A DNA stretch of 64,000 nt, taken from the NCBI GenBank assembly GCA_963573305.1, contig OY754337.1:72141094-72205093 (forward strand). Reading direction: 5' to 3'. Position 1 is the first letter of the stretch. Every line of letters begins with the position of its first letter. Source of the DNA: Pyrrhosoma nymphula. Taxonomy: Eukaryota; Arthropoda; Insecta; Odonata; Coenagrionidae. A program made the translations under genes and the position numbers. This document shows, in pieces, positions 1 through 12,374 of the stretch. Under the pieces are notes generated by a model. The model worked only from the letters and a program-made list of their open reading frames with translations. It had not been told where the DNA came from and did no database searches.

Positions 1-3000
1 ATCAATTTGACCCCGCAGGTCATAAAAGAAAAATTGAAAATCCGATGACTTCATGCCGGCTATCTTTTATCGTTCCGGCACGAGTTCAGCGCGTTCCTTC
101 GCTTCTTCTCAAGGAGCTCCACAGGTCGCTTACATCTGAGTGGGCAGATCCCAAGGAATTAATTTTGACAATACTATACATATTAACGCCTCAGCTGCGG
201 CTGCCTCGTTCTTTTTCGCTGTAGAATATTATCCCTTGCATAAGAAAAGGAATAGCCGATAGTTGTCTCTGAAAATTTGGGTCGACCTGCTCATGCGGGA
301 ATTCGTACGTGGTTATGGTGGAACACTAGTGTAATAGCAATAAATTAATTTATTTTATTTGGAACCTGCGTTGAATTCCTTTTTTTTGGTGGGCAACGTG
401 GTTATCAATTTCTTCCGAAGAACATGTGCTCTTCCCGAATCACTTTGCAATTTGGGCTCCTCCTCCGGAATAGTAATGAACAGAAAGAACTTGAATCTGT
501 CATGCGAAGGTCGGGCCAAAAAACTTGGGTGGGGGCTAGAACGGGGAGGATACTGATGGCCAAAGGTACAAATGTACGTTTTTTCGCAGTCGCCGAAGAA
601 AGCTTAAAAGTACGTTTCCCCAGCTTAAGGGTTAATGCCTTGTGGATCTAGAATAATATCTTCTAATACAGCCTCATAACAAGTATGATCTGTTTTTTGT
701 CCTAGAAAATTGTAATTGATTCGGGTTCTATTTTCGCTCAAACACGGATGTTTTTTCGCCGTGCTACATATGTTTTAATGGCAATGAAATCTCCGATCGA
801 ATGGACCTGTGCATATAGGGTACCTCAAAACTCATTTACTAAAACGAGAACGAGTTGCTCTGGAAAGAGAAGCGGCAACTGCCATTTTAGGGCGTATTGG
901 GTATCAGATGTTGAACAGTATAACATCCTTCCAGATCTTACGGAGTACTACTAGAAGAGTTTTAGGTATCAAATTCACAGATGGAACACCGCTCAGTTGT
1001 TTTGGTATTTGGCATTCAATGGTTTTTAAATATAAATCCGGCCCCTTATAACAATTTGGAAGTACATACCATTCAACTTGTGAGATATATAGTCCAGGAA
1101 CCATGAATCAGTTCGCTCGTCTAATGCCCTTTTTTCTGCACGTATTTTTGAGCTGACGATCAACATTTTGAGTGCGTAGAATATGTTAAGATATTAAACC
1201 AAGTGGTCGTGAACAAAAAATATGGTAGAAATGATTCGACCGACTGTAAGGTTTTCACTTAAAACTAAACATCTGGTATGGAGAAATACACCGTTATATT
1301 AAGCCGAGAGTATGTGAGCATAAGGTTGTGGAAGAAATTATCGGGTAAACAGGAAATCCATGAGTTAAATGAAAACAGTTTCTTATATAAAAAAAGTTGG
1401 AAAGGAATGATAACAGCTAGATTGAAAGATCCAAGATAGGTCAAGTTTCAAACAATGAGGCATGTAGGCCTGAGAGTAGACTCCTTTCTGCGATGTTTGT
1501 TGATGACCCTCTCCAATCATAAAAGGCGATCCCCATGAACTATAATGTCAGAGAGAGCAACAAACTCTGGAGGATTTTTTTTCAATAGGCCCATCAAGTA
1601 AGTTATGTTAAACCATTGAAGTGCCGTTTCCCTAATGTGCTATATTCCTGTTCATTCATTCATTATAGTAATCTACCGGTTAGAGGTAGGCACAGTTAGA
1701 AATATCTTATCATTTCTCGGCGTTCCCTCTTACGTTTTTAAGATTTTTTCCTAAATTTAAGCTTTCTATGACGTGAATTCCAATAAAACATACTCATTTG
1801 CGTTTTAACCGAGAGAACTCTCCCAGCAGCGACACAATGCCTCAAACACTACTGCATTCAAGGGTGATTTGGGATATAGCAACTTTATCTTTTAATCAAC
1901 GATTCCTTAAGGAGAGTTTTTACTCTGTATTTCATTTCAACAAGTATAATTTTTAATCCATAGCTAATCGGCAGAATTGTCTTTAAAATATTTTCATCCA
2001 CTATGGTACAAAGGAAGAAATATTGATTGTGGAAATAGAAGATTCAGGACTTCCTAGTAGCAAGGAATCCTCTATTAAATGTGAATGCTTTCAATTTTTT
2101 GTATTTTAACAGAATGAAATGGAATTTTCTGACAGTTATTAGGTTGATTGATATCTGACAATTAGGTTGATTGGACACGTAAAGATGAAAATTAGGAACC
2201 AAAAGCCAAATAGCTCGTGGAATCATAATTTGGTCACCTACCTACCGCATTTGGCTGCTTTTACACCATTTGGTAAATATATATAAAGGTTAAAAAGACA
2301 TTTTTGGTACTTCTACGTATTCATTTTGAAAAACTGAATGTTTCATCCCTTTTTCAAGGAGCTTCGTCAGAAGTTTTACATGTATCTGATCAATCTGTGA
2401 TTTGATCTGCGATAGCTATCTCGACAAGAAAAAAAGGCCTGAGTGGTGCGATGCGCTCATATTGAAGATTGAATCTTAAAATATATAATATATGGGAGTC
2501 CAATTCACTCATTTGTAGATTATGCAACGAGGATCCGAATTCCAAAACACATTAATACATTTTAGCTCAAAGAATGAAAACTTTCATAAATTCGAGAAAT
2601 AGGTACAACAGTTACGGAATTAATATGGCCGCATAATTCAATCTAATAAGTGCTAACTTGTACACTTGACAGGGATAAATTCGTGGCTACTGAAGGATAT
2701 TTTCCAAAAATAACATGTAGCATATCCGAACACAAATGTCACGATGCATTAATGAAAGTTTAACACTATTCTCATTGCTTATAAAATTTTGCCCTTTCTG
2801 TGCTGTTTAACAAATTTTAAAAGTTTCAAATATGCCTATATCAAAAGGCTGAATTGTATATTGACACATAATCTAATATATTCGGCACAAATCTAATTAC
2901 AATGACCATTAAATACAGCATTGACCTGAAAACCAAATCCGATAGTATCCGTGCAACTTTTATCAAGTAGTATATCCGCAATACGTTCAGATTCAGCTTA

Positions 3001-4240
3001 GTTCACCATGCACAGTTCACAAGAAATACATTGACATATAGCGAAGCTCAAAACTTGGTTATATTAAGCAAATCATGATTGGCCTTAAATTAAAACCGGT
3101 GGAAGAATAAAGTAATTAGATGAAAGGAGAGCAGAGTGAAAGGAGCTGCAGCAAATCAGACTTTTAATTGACCTTGAATTGATTGAAAATCGCTGGTGAT
3201 GAACATCCCAGGTATTTCCTCCAGGCAAATATTTCAGCTATTGAGCAATTGGCGTCTCATGTTTAGTGTTTGGGAAGCTCTCGTTCGTTTTATATTGGCT
3301 TATTGGGAATCTGAGAGGATATAGGGAGATAAATGTCTAGCAAGGGGAAATACGTAAAATGGAGGATTTTAAGTTTTAGTCACTTGCAATCGACATCTAA
3401 ATTAGAAATTCAAACAAAGCTAAATCTGTATTCTTGCTGCGAGGTGGTATGATTTAAATTTATGAACTTGGAGTCATCGCAAGGATATAAGCCTCCAAAC
3501 GCCCTCACTGCTTTCAGTAATAATAATAGTTGTTTAGCACACCGTAGGCATGGTTTCGTCAATGGGGACATACACAAAGCTACATAGTAACATAAAAGAC
3601 TATAACATACATTTTATACACTGTTGATTGATACAATAATTACAAAAGACATGTGTGATGGACCACAGTAAATTATAGTGTATCAAAGTATGAAGTGTGT
3701 CATTTAGATATTCCTTGACATCATAGGAACATTTTTTAATCAGAAATTCTTTGACTCTCCTTCCCAGCATTTGCCCCGCTCAGCATTTGTTATTACCTCA
3801 GAAGAAGATACTTACGAAATTTGGAAATATTCATATGAAAAAATGGGCCCAAGTGTCCATACTGTATTAGTCGGTGGTGCTATTGATGGAGAAAATTCAT
3901 CAATTTGATAAACTGTGTACAAGGGTGACGTCAAAAATCCCGTTTATTGATTTCAAAAGAGAGAAAAATAGATTTATGTGGTAATGGAGCAATATAACTA
4001 CTAGTTCCTGCAGGCTCTCCAAAAAACAGCTTTGAAAATGAGATATCGTTGATAGTAGACTAGTGAGAGCATTAGGTCATAAAGTCAGTGGTTCTGGCAG
4101 TGGTCCAGGTACCTACTGGTTGCGGTAACCTCTTTCTCTGGTGAGTCCCAACACATTCTTTTCCCAAAACGAAAAATATCAGGGGTAACTTAGTGAAATT
4201 TCTTCATGATGGAAAAGGAACAAACTTTGCGAATTTCACT
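1..4240. other. No recognisable gene or repeat
   Basis: Short open frames up to about 80 codons occur between 350 and 1110, but none shows a domain I recognise, codon periodicity by eye, or a convincing splice pair. The rest is AT-rich with frequent stops in all frames. A single-copy exon or an old unrecognised repeat cannot be excluded. Confidence 0.5.
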
Positions 4241-4250
4241 TGTAAGTTTT

Positions 4251-4343
4251 TTATTCACGAACCGGGTTTCGACAGTTCATACACCTGAGAGAGTTTAAGC
4301 ACATGAAGATGACATAAACTGCCGAAACCCCGGTCGTGAATAA
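4251..4343. repeat. Foldback with PLE-type hammerhead-like arm
   Basis: Two 27-nt arms, 4251-4277 and 4317-4343, are inverted copies with three differences. Each arm carries the string CGAAACCC followed by CGGTCGTGAA or its variant, the typical 3' half of the hammerhead-like motifs seen elsewhere in this window. The spacer is about 39 nt. No protein-coding part is attached. I infer a remnant of an inverted terminal-repeat pair of a Penelope-like element. Confidence 0.6.
4300..4338 (+). ncRNA. Degenerate hammerhead-ribozyme-like motif
   Basis: Reading on the plus strand: CAC, then ATGAAGA (one change from the CUGANGA core), a 14-nt stem-II region, GAA, ACCCCGGT as a short stem III, C as cleavage base, then GTG. 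The flanking CAC and GTG can pair as a 3-bp stem I. Position 3 of the core is A instead of C, so this copy is probably inactive. The layout is that of the minimal hammerheads described in Penelope-like retroelements. Confidence 0.4.
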
Positions 4344-4894
4344 CATTCTTTTCCGTTCATCGCGGCAGGCTGAAAAAGCTTATCCATATGATTATCCAAC
4401 ACACCTTGCTAAGGTAGGACCTTAACTAAAAGTACCTTGGATAGCATGCCCCGATATTAAAATATGTGTCAGAATAAACATTCCTTCGTCAATTTGTGAA
4501 AAAATAACTAGGAAAAATCTATCATTTATCTCCGACAAATAGATTAGAAAACCGTTATTTTCAGCGTAAAATTGAATTTCCTTAAGTATAGTGACGTCTT
4601 TCTCTTAAATATTTTATTCCTCAAAATTTCTCCTGAAAAGGGGAATAAAATCTCAAAGGATTCTTGGAATCGTCAAAGTGTAATATATATATATTTTTTT
4701 CAAGCCGTCTCATTGATTATATAATACTGATATTTAAGATTGAAACGCAATAAGAAATGGTTATGGAAGCATGGTGGGAGATAGGAGGGGACGAAGGTAT
4801 GAGGGGAGCTGATAAAGTCAGAGAGAATCGCCGGTGATAAAGCGTTGGTTAACCGGTTGGCCAGTCAGCCAAGGGATAGTAATGAGTACATTTA

Positions 4895-5550
4895 AGTGCA
4901 AAGGTATGGGATGGAAATAAAGCATAAGAAGACGATATTAATGAGATTTTCTCGAAGTTAGAACACGGGACTGAATATGAGGGTGGGAGAGCATAAAACC
5001 GATAAGGTCAGGTTACTTACCTAGGTAGTATTTTGGAGGATAATTGCTATCGTGGAAAGTACATCAGATTTAGAATAGTCGTAGCCAAGGCAACATTGAT
5101 GTAGAGAAGGGAATTGATGATGTGGGATCAATGGAGAGACGTAGAGAAATTATTGGTGAAAACTCCTCAAATTGAGCGTGGCGCTGTTTGGGTCGGAAAC
5201 GTAGTCATTACGGAGAGAGAATGTACGTAGACAGTAGTTATTTGAGATGTGGGTTTGGAAAATGATAGATATAGGTTGAGATGAGTAGCGAGGGAGATCA
5301 ACGAGGATGTTATAAATATGGTGGGAGAGAAAATGAAGTTAGCGACGGAGATTAGGAGACGGCAGGAAAGATGGCCGGAAGAAAATTGCTTGGAGAAGAG
5401 AATATACTGAAGAGGATGATGGAGGAGAGAACGTTGGGGAAACCTGGAAGAGGAAGGAGGATAGGAATTTGAGATAACATGATGAGAGGAGAGAGTATGA
5501 GGAACTTGAAAGAGACAGGATGGCGAGCAAGTAATGGGTAGGCGAGTGAA
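4895..5550 (+). mobile_element. RTE-type LINE (family RTE-A), 3' part, decayed
   Basis: Plus-strand frames give pieces of the C-terminal part of an RTE-type reverse transcriptase ORF: KTILMRFSRS near 4920, YLGSILEDNC near 5020, then an ALYGAETW-like stretch (VALFGSET) near 5180 and FEMWVW-like residues near 5250. The same blocks, in the same order, occur in the better copy at 7.6-9.1 kb. Several frameshifts and stops separate them, so this is a dead fragment. Serine-rich open frames on the minus strand here are antisense shadows. Confidence 0.7.
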
Positions 5551-5558
5551 AAGATACA

Positions 5559-5703
5559 TTTTGAGGAAACCGAGACGATCCACGGTATAGTCTTATACGG
5601 AGTCACCCGCAAGTGCATATTAGTGCGATGTTACACTAATTTGCACTTGCGGGTGACTCCGTATACTGTTATACTGTGGCTAATCCCGGTATCTTCAAAA
5701 ATT
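5559..5703. repeat. Inverted pair of SINE-A tails
   Basis: The tail of the tRNA-derived SINE called SINE-A here (marker CACTTGCGGGTGACTCCGTA) occurs twice, head to head: antisense at about 5559-5617 and sense at about 5642-5703, separated by about 24 nt. The outer ends also mirror each other (TTTTGAGGAAACCG against CGGTATCTTCAAAA). No tRNA-like head is present in this pair. The same tail forms foldbacks at 44.1 and 46.8 kb. Confidence 0.75.
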
Positions 5704-5854
5704 AGTCAAAAAGAGCGAGCACTTCACTGTGTTCCGTTAGGTATTATCAAGGTGGACTGTGGCGCTCAGCACACGCCTTGGACTGCTTCAGTGACATTTT
5801 ATGTCCAGCAGTCGAGAACAACTTGATCATATGAAGCCCTCAAACATGCACAGT

Positions 5855-5965
5855 AGAGGAGGACGCCTCGGTAGCGTAACTGGTAAAAGCACACGGCACG
5901 AAATTGAGGAATCCGGCTTCGAATCCCGGTCAAGGCGAATGATATTTCCTCTGTGGAATATCGTA
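5855..5965 (+). repeat. tRNA-derived SINE (SINE-A), head and start of body
   Basis: A pol III A-box-like segment (TAGCGTAACTGGTAAAAGC) is followed about 30 nt later by a B-box-like segment (GGCTTCGAATCCC). The downstream body, GGTCAAGGCGAATGAT then TTTCCTCTGTGGAATATCG, is shared with the palindromes at 44.1 and 46.8 kb, which ties head and tail into one family. The copy ends within the body, before the tail marker. No tRNA-like 3' acceptor or CCA is present, so it is not a functional tRNA gene. Confidence 0.75.
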
Positions 5966-6600
5966 TTAAAGGACAAGATATCTCAGAAAGAGAGAAGTAA
6001 GGAAAAGGACTGTTTACTTAATCTTACAATCAGCCGGTATAATACCCAATGATGGTAATGATTAAACTAGCACCTAGTTTAGGTTCCAGATCTTCCTCGT
6101 ATGACCATAACGACATTTCATTATCGAATGAAGAACAAAACCTTTTGAATGTGAATTTTTCTTTCCACCAAGGCAGTTATGAATTTTGATTACAATTATC
6201 ACCATTAACGGACACATTTAAATTATGTTGTAGTTCACTGCTTTTACTTATAGACAATTGAAGTAAACGGGCACTTGATAAAAAAGCAGTTTGCATAATT
6301 TCCTTATATCATGTTCCTGAATTACTGTAAGTAGTTGATGGATTCATTTCCAAAACCACAATCCAGAATTTGCTAATTGTATTTTCCAATGTTTCGCACG
6401 TTGATAAGGAATAGACACAGGGCGTGCCTACGGGCTGACCGTTTCCTCCTTGGTTGCTAAAGATTGTCTTATGCCCCCGGCACTTTCTTAAGGTAGTAAA
6501 ATCAAAAAATGGACACCAAGATTTTTTTATTCGTGGTAGCTCAGAAAAGGCTCAGCATATCCTTCATATTTCGGTTTGCTGAATTATAATTTTCTATACC
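5966..6600. other. No recognisable feature
   Basis: AT-rich sequence without a readable gene, clear repeat boundary or tRNA-like element between the SINE-A head and the next SINE. Confidence 0.5.
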
Positions 6601-6607
6601 CAATGAA

Positions 6608-6900
6608 GGGAGGGAGCGTGGTGGCCTAGTGGGTAGAGTCCTTGGCTACTGAGCGAAGGGTCCCGGGTTCAAATCCGGGTGAAGCATTTGGACGCCCCCG
6701 AACAAAAAGTCCTCGGAGCGCGAGGTGGCCCAGGGAAAGGAACTGAATGTGGCACGCTCCTTCACACGCCTGTGGCTTAGACCTTCGGATTGAATCACTT
6801 AGTGACCTAATGATTTCTTCTCTAATCACGCCTGACTTTACATTGTCTTTGAGACGCCGCGTCGCGTTTGTGGTCATAGCGTAGGATGTAGCTAATTTTG
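6608..6900 (+). repeat. tRNA-derived SINE (SINE-B)
   Basis: The head has an A-box-like GTGGCCTAGTGGGTAGAG and a B-box-like GGGTTCAAATCCGG about 35 nt further on, the spacing expected in a tRNA-derived promoter. A longer unrelated GC-richer body follows to about 6900. On the opposite strand the B box reads as SPGFEPGT, a translation often produced by such SINEs, which explains the minus-strand open frame at 6626-6877. Only one copy is visible in this window. A degenerate tRNA gene is less likely because the sequence continues well past the B box without a terminator. Confidence 0.7.
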
Positions 6901-7599
6901 TATTTTAACTCACATTATTACTGATTTTAAGTCAATCAAATCAAAATAAGATATCAGGTGTATATTTTCAGAGTTAAAACATGGCAAGAAAGTGATATCA
7001 ACAACTCGTTTATGCTCTTGAATTATTAGGGAATGGTGTTAGTGCTAAAGGAAAATTCGATGACCCGATAGTAGTGGCTCTGTAGTTAGCATCTCCGAAT
7101 GGGGAAAGTGATCACTGAAAAATAAACTAGCCCTCTAATCTTGACTTATCTTGTGATTTAGTGGCTCACTTCTCCTTTTCAAAGGCTAAGGAAAGTTTTC
7201 TGTGGACGCGGTATTTTATTAACGGCATAAATTAAATGGGGAAATGTTTCATTCTTGTTGACTCGCGCCGTCTCTATGCCATATCAAAAATCACGTGCGT
7301 ACCTTATGCCCACTAGCTCTCGTCGCCCTGGAGACCAAGAATTTAAAGAATCATGTCATCGCAGGGAGAGAATAACAAATCGCGGCATCTGTTAAAACTG
7401 CTATATATACTCTTGATCCGGAGGTTTGATCCTTGAAACAAAAATAAACCTCGCGTGGCATTACTCAATTCTCCTCCATATTCCGCTTTGTGACAAATTA
7501 TTACGCAGTCCCCGAACCCTTCCTCTCCACAAGAGAGTGTTACATAATAGGAAATGGTCGACCGTAAATAATATTACAGGAATAAGTTTGGCGAAATAG
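6901..7599. other. No recognisable feature
   Basis: No readable gene or repeat. The RTE-A copy begins near the right edge. Confidence 0.45.
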
Positions 7600-9110
7600 C
7601 GAAATAAAGGAGGGATTACGAGAGACGAAGGTAAGAAGAGCTGTAGGAGTAATTATAATCACCTCGGGCTTAATGAAGGATTTAGGTAATGATGGAAGAC
7701 GATCTTTTTCCGAACTTATTCGTAGGATCTACGAGGAAGGAGAATGGCCAGAGGATTTCGTATATACAGACCTGATACCTATCCTAATGAAGGAGAAAGC
7801 GTCAAAATGCGAGAAGTATAGAACAATTAGTCTAATTTCACACGCAGTAAAATTATTTCTTAGAATAATTTATAAAAAGTTAGAGAGTTGAGCAAATTAC
7901 CACTTAGGCGATAACCAGTTTGGTTTCTGGAAGGGAAGGGCAACTCGAGATGCTATTTGGGTGATGAGAACACCTATAGAAAGAAACATCGAAACAGCAG
8001 AAAAGTGTATAACCAGGATGTTTTTGGTTGCTTGGTGGATTTCGAAAAGAAGTTGGACAGAATCAATTGGGAAAAACTAATGCAGATACTCCGAAAAATA
8101 GGAATATACTGGCGAGATAGGAGACTCATCTGAAACTTACATATGGCCCAAAGGGCACAGGTGAGAGTATCTGACGGAGAATCAGAGTGGGCAGTTTTAG
8201 GTCGCGGGGTGAGGCAGGGCTGTCTTTTTTCACTTTTGCTTTTTAACATTTATGCCGAGGAGATAGTAGGAGAGGAATGGTAAAAGCTAGATATGGGAAT
8301 CAAATTAGGACGCCAACAGATCAAGTCGGTTGCATTCGCGGACGACCAGGATCTGGACAGTCTATCATCGAAGGGATTGCAAGCTTTAGTAGATGAATTG
8401 AAAAAGCAGTGCGGAAAATATGTAATGAATATTAATCATTAGAAAACAAAAGTAATGACATTCTCTAGGACTAAGAAAGCGAAGCTGATCATAACATTAG
8501 AAGGGCACGAACTGAAGCAAGTAGAGGTATTTAATTACTTGGGTAGTGCGTTAGAAGAAAATTGGCATATTGAAAAAGAAATTAGGAGAAGAATAGCTCT
8601 AGTGAAAGAAACGCCCAGCAATAGGAGGGAGCAGATGACGGAGACCCTGGGTAAGGATATAAATAAGAGGCTGGTGAGGAGATTGATATGGAGTATAGCG
8701 TTGCATGAAGCAGAAACGTGGACTCTTAGAAAAGAAAACGAAAATAGGCTGCAGACGTTCGAGATGTGGGTGTGGGGGAGGATGGAGAAGGTACGGTGGA
8801 CGGAAAGGAAAACAAACTAGGAAGTGCTTGGCATGGATGGTGAGGAAATGAAACTTTTGAATGAGATTAGGGGAAGGCAGGGTAGGTGGTTGGAGGAGGT
8901 AATGTAGGGTTACTTAAGGCCACTAAAAACGGAAGAGGGAAGTGGGGAAAGGAAAGAAGGCGAATAGGTTTTACGGACAGGATGAAGTGGAGTAGGACGT
9001 TTGCTGAGATGAAGATTTTCACTGGCTTCCATTTGAACCCACATAAACTGGTAGACTACCTTAATGAAGGGCTTACCTCCGAAGTCGAGGAAATAGTACT
9101 TCGATGAATT
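7600..9110 (+). mobile_element. RTE-type LINE (RTE-A), reverse transcriptase part, pseudogenised
   Basis: This is the best copy of RTE-A. Going downstream: RRIYEEGEWPEDF and YRTISLISH (fingers, 7700-7850), QFGF near 7915, a VDFEKKLDRINWEKL block near 8040, GVRQGC near 8205, and the polymerase box AFADDQD near 8335, where FADD replaces YADD but keeps both aspartates. Then come KTKVMTFSRT, YLGSALEE, AETWTLRKE and FEMWVWGRMEKVRW near 8450-8810. The endonuclease half is missing, so it is 5'-truncated as is usual for LINEs. Stops near 7889 and 8110 and a frameshift near 8010 show it is dead. The layout and the C-terminal FEMW block fit the RTE clade. The last roughly 100 bp (AAACTGGTAGACTACCTT) recur as the 3' end of other fragments here. 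Confidence 0.85.
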
Positions 9111-10090
9111 GACATTCAGCCAGTGGCGGATTTCGGTACTTGTGGGCCACGGGTGGTAAAAATGAATGGGCCATATATTATTTATTTGATAAATTTACAA
9201 ATACCATACAGAATATTCATATCAATGCACATACATAATACTAGATTTTTAGTTTTAATTTTCTAATTAATCAAAGCAATTTATACGTAAGCAGATACAA
9301 ATACAGTGTATCATTTAAAACGTTAATGGGGTAACTTCACTAAGAATTTAACACTGAAGTTCACAGTCAAACTTTCAACTTCAGCTCATGCCGCAGATAT
9401 GCGAACCTGTGAAACATATTTTCGTAGTAAATCTGGAACATCATTAAAATTATTATAAGTGTTGGAAAATCAACATTGAAACACTTTAAACGTGAAATTC
9501 TCGAATGGATGTAACAAAATTGTGAATAAATGAATCTTGCACTCATTATATCAATACAATTATAATCCATGTTATGATCTCTGAGTAAGGAGCGATAATA
9601 TTGCGCATTCAAATGCAAAACGTAAACAAGCCGTAGGTTCGGAAAAACGTGACTTAGTTACATCCGACACCAGGATAAGCTTTATCGTTCTGTGGAAGAC
9701 CATTACGGATTAAGACCCACTGATCGCTTGACAATGGTAAGAGCAGTCCTCAATCGGTTAATGTAGCATCGGAGATTGGCGCTACTCAGGGGTCTCAGCA
9801 ATACTCAGACGTCCCGGCCTTACTTAAGGTAAGGGGATCTTTGTGAGTCTCTAAAGTAGTGTTCGTTCGCAAAGTAATCCAGTTCACAATGTTCGCAGTG
9901 TTCGTTCGTAGTGTTATCTTCTAAAGTATTATCGTCATTATGAATCACAAAGAAAATATTGGCCAACTCTTGGCCATCTCCGTTGTTCTTAGAGCTCTGA
10001 TATGGTGGCTGGAGAACAAAGGAATCGAATAACTGGGTGACGGCCATATTGAGTTTAGAAGAGGTACAAGAACTCTTGGCATTAAGTATT
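9111..10090. other. No recognisable feature
   Basis: AT-rich, no family recognised. Around 9850-9930 the string GTGTTCGTTCG occurs twice within about 50 bp, a small local duplication that shapes the minus-strand open frame at 9820-10047. That frame (75 codons) has no recognised domain. Confidence 0.45.
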
Positions 10091-10094
10091 GGAT

Positions 10095-10260
10095 GCTGAT
10101 GGAAATGAATTTAAAATATGGCCAAGATGTTTTTTCTTGCTTCGTAGCCTTATAAAAAGCGTTTGCTCAACTGAATTGGGCAAAATGAAAGAATCGCTGA
10201 AGAAATTAGGAATTGATTGGAGAGATAAACGGCTTCTTTTCTACTTTTTGAAGGGTTTCC
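10095..10260 (+). mobile_element. RTE-A LINE internal fragment
   Basis: The plus strand translates to LKKLGIDWRDKRLL, the same block as LRKIGIYWRDRRLI in the 7.6-9.1 kb copy, preceded by a degraded palm motif A region (DVFSCFVAL, then NWAKMKE after a frameshift). About 55 residues of homologous sequence remain. It stops abruptly just before the hammerhead-like motif at 10298. Confidence 0.65.
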
Positions 10261-10297
10261 AGTTTCTGCTGGGCCTACATGTCTTCAGAATACATAG

Positions 10298-10336
10298 TCC
10301 CTGATGATGTTGCCTGCCTAGGCGGCAAAAGCTCGA
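10298..10336 (+). ncRNA. Degenerate hammerhead-like motif
   Basis: CTGATGA at 10301-10307 is an intact core strand. GTTGCC and GGCGGC can form stem II. The expected GAAA reads AAAA, and AGCTC then GAC would provide a 2-bp stem III, the cleavage base and the 3' side of stem I. The conserved G opening GAAA is lost, so activity is unlikely. No coding part is attached. Confidence 0.3.
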
Positions 10337-10539
10337 CATAAATAAATTAAGACGCAGCAGAAACCAAAAGTCCTTCCACAGGATGAAAATTCATATCGCT
10401 GCGAAAATCTACTTTAAATTAGACAAACTGCTTATCACAAATCTTTGCGAGAGTCAGACGGTATAGGTCAGGGTTGCTAATTGTGAATAGCAGTGAGCAT
10501 CATAGGGTGGGTGTAAGGTGAAGGTGTCCACTGTCCTTG

Positions 10540-10880
10540 CGAAAAGAGAATATGTATACCCAGGCTGGAGGCTTGTGATATGTGTGTGTGGTGAAGAATG
10601 GAGAGGGAGAGATGGATAGCGTGGTAGACGAACAAGGAAGTGTTTGAGATGAAGAAAGAGGAAAGGAAGTTAGTGGCAGAGTTTTGGAGAAGGCTGACGA
10701 AGTGAATGGAGGATGCACTGAGAGATGAAAGGCATGTTGATGAGATTGATGTAGGATAGAACGCTTGGGAAGCGCGGAAGGTGAAGGAAGGAGAAAGGAA
10801 TTTTGGACGACATAAAGGAGATGAAACTGTGTGAGGAACTCAAGAGAGACTTCGTAGTGGGCAAGAAGAGTTATGTATGT
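10540..10880 (+). mobile_element. RTE-A LINE 3' fragment
   Basis: Plus-strand translation shows RMERERWIAW, TNKEVFEMKKEERKL and WRRLTK in the order of the RTE-A C-terminus (RMEKVRW, EEVL). It has several stops. Minus-strand serine- and proline-rich open frames here are antisense shadows. Confidence 0.65.
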
Positions 10881-12370
10881 GAAAGTTAAAGATAACTCCT
10901 GAAATGGGAAATAATGGTGGGGACTGTCTATAAACCTACCGAACAGCAGTTAGGATAACCAATGAATGGAGGCAAACGTTCACGTACTAAGAAGCCCAAA
11001 TAAATTTTGATGGATCTCAGCTGCCAATGTGTCAATGCCGGCATAAAATAGGCCCCCCTCAACTTCATTAAAAAGACTGACTGACTGGCTTACCCATCAA
11101 CATCATTCCGAAATTATTTCAGTTATCAACTTAAAATTTTAGGATATTTCCTTATTATGTAAGTGCTAACCAAGAGGGATTTAAAAAAATTCATATTCAA
11201 AATATATATCAAGGATTAAAAGGTCATTTTACAGTTTTCACGATAACTTTCGAACAAATTGATATATCGACTCCGTATTCGTTTGTTAATGTTCCTTACG
11301 AAAACATCTCATGAGTATGCGATAAAATATGATTTACGAATAAAAGCATTCCAATTAAATATTGCGGGAATAGCCGTAACGAGGGATACTAGTATACTCA
11401 CACGCCTACACTAAACCGCCTTACCGTAACTAGCTTACACCTCCAAAATATTCGAAATAGTCAACATGAAATCCTGCACCTTTTTTTTACACCTACTTTA
11501 TTAAAAACTAATAGTTTTACTTTCGGTAAATAACTTTTTACCTTCCGAAGGTTTCTAGATGCTTCTCGAGTAAATTTATTGTTATTGATACAAAACACAC
11601 AATGTATATATTTAATAGTTTTAGGGGATATATACATTGTGTATTTCACTCCCGTAAATATTAGCCTATAAAATATGTGTCAAATAGTCAAATTATGGAA
11701 AGTGGGCTGAGGCAAATTTGTGAAAACAAAGAGTTTTTCATCCGTACACGGTGAGTTCACTGTTACATCTGCTGATGATTTTGAAATATAGCAAGCGGCA
11801 GAGAACTAAGAGCTCTTTCATGGCATGATTAGAGGCGGTTGGTATTACATCATTAAAATGTCCTCCCATGATACGGGGAAAATTTTCAAACGGCCAAATT
11901 TTGCCAAAGAATTTATGATTGGCTAAAAATATTCAGAGATGCGTGTCCGTTATATTTTAAATGCCCTCAAAGTCTTCGCCGAGCGTCGTGAACCAATTTC
12001 AGTCACCCATCCAATTAATCTTCCAATTATCGACGGGCCAACCCAGTTTGAAAACTCTGCGAAAGCCGTCTTGTCACGCACAACGAAAAAAATATTTAAA
12101 GTATAAATATCGAGAAATCAAAATTAAATTGACTGCCTTCAATGAGGATACGGCTGCTGCAGTCCGAGTAAATTATTATTGTGCCATTAAAAACATTACT
12201 TGAAGCCGAGTTTGCCAATATGCTCAATAAAATTAGTACACATCGATAATCTACAAGTTTTCTACCCTCAAATGGCCTTACTCTATTTCGTGCAGCGAGT
12301 GTATTCTTCTCCTTAGAAAATAAATATTTGCTCCTAATATTTAGCGCAGTGTTCTTATTGTACGCATTTC
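10881..12370. other. No recognisable gene
   Basis: The only structure found is a perfect 14-bp inverted repeat, ACACAATGTATATA at 11597-11610 and its complement at 11629-11642, with an 18-nt loop. The rest is AT-rich and unrecognised. Confidence 0.5.
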
Positions 12371-12374
12371 TACT

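Noticed and set aside
545..960. Overlapping plus frames as possible exons
   Set aside because: No domain, no convincing splice sites, and frames overlap one another in a way expected by chance.
5167..5618. Minus-strand serine- and proline-rich open frames of up to 138 codons
   Set aside because: They lie antisense to a recognisable RTE-A fragment; purine-rich coding strand read backwards gives such frames.
6608..6680. Possible functional tRNA gene
   Set aside because: A and B boxes are present but the sequence continues into a SINE-like body with no clear acceptor-stem closure or T-run terminator.
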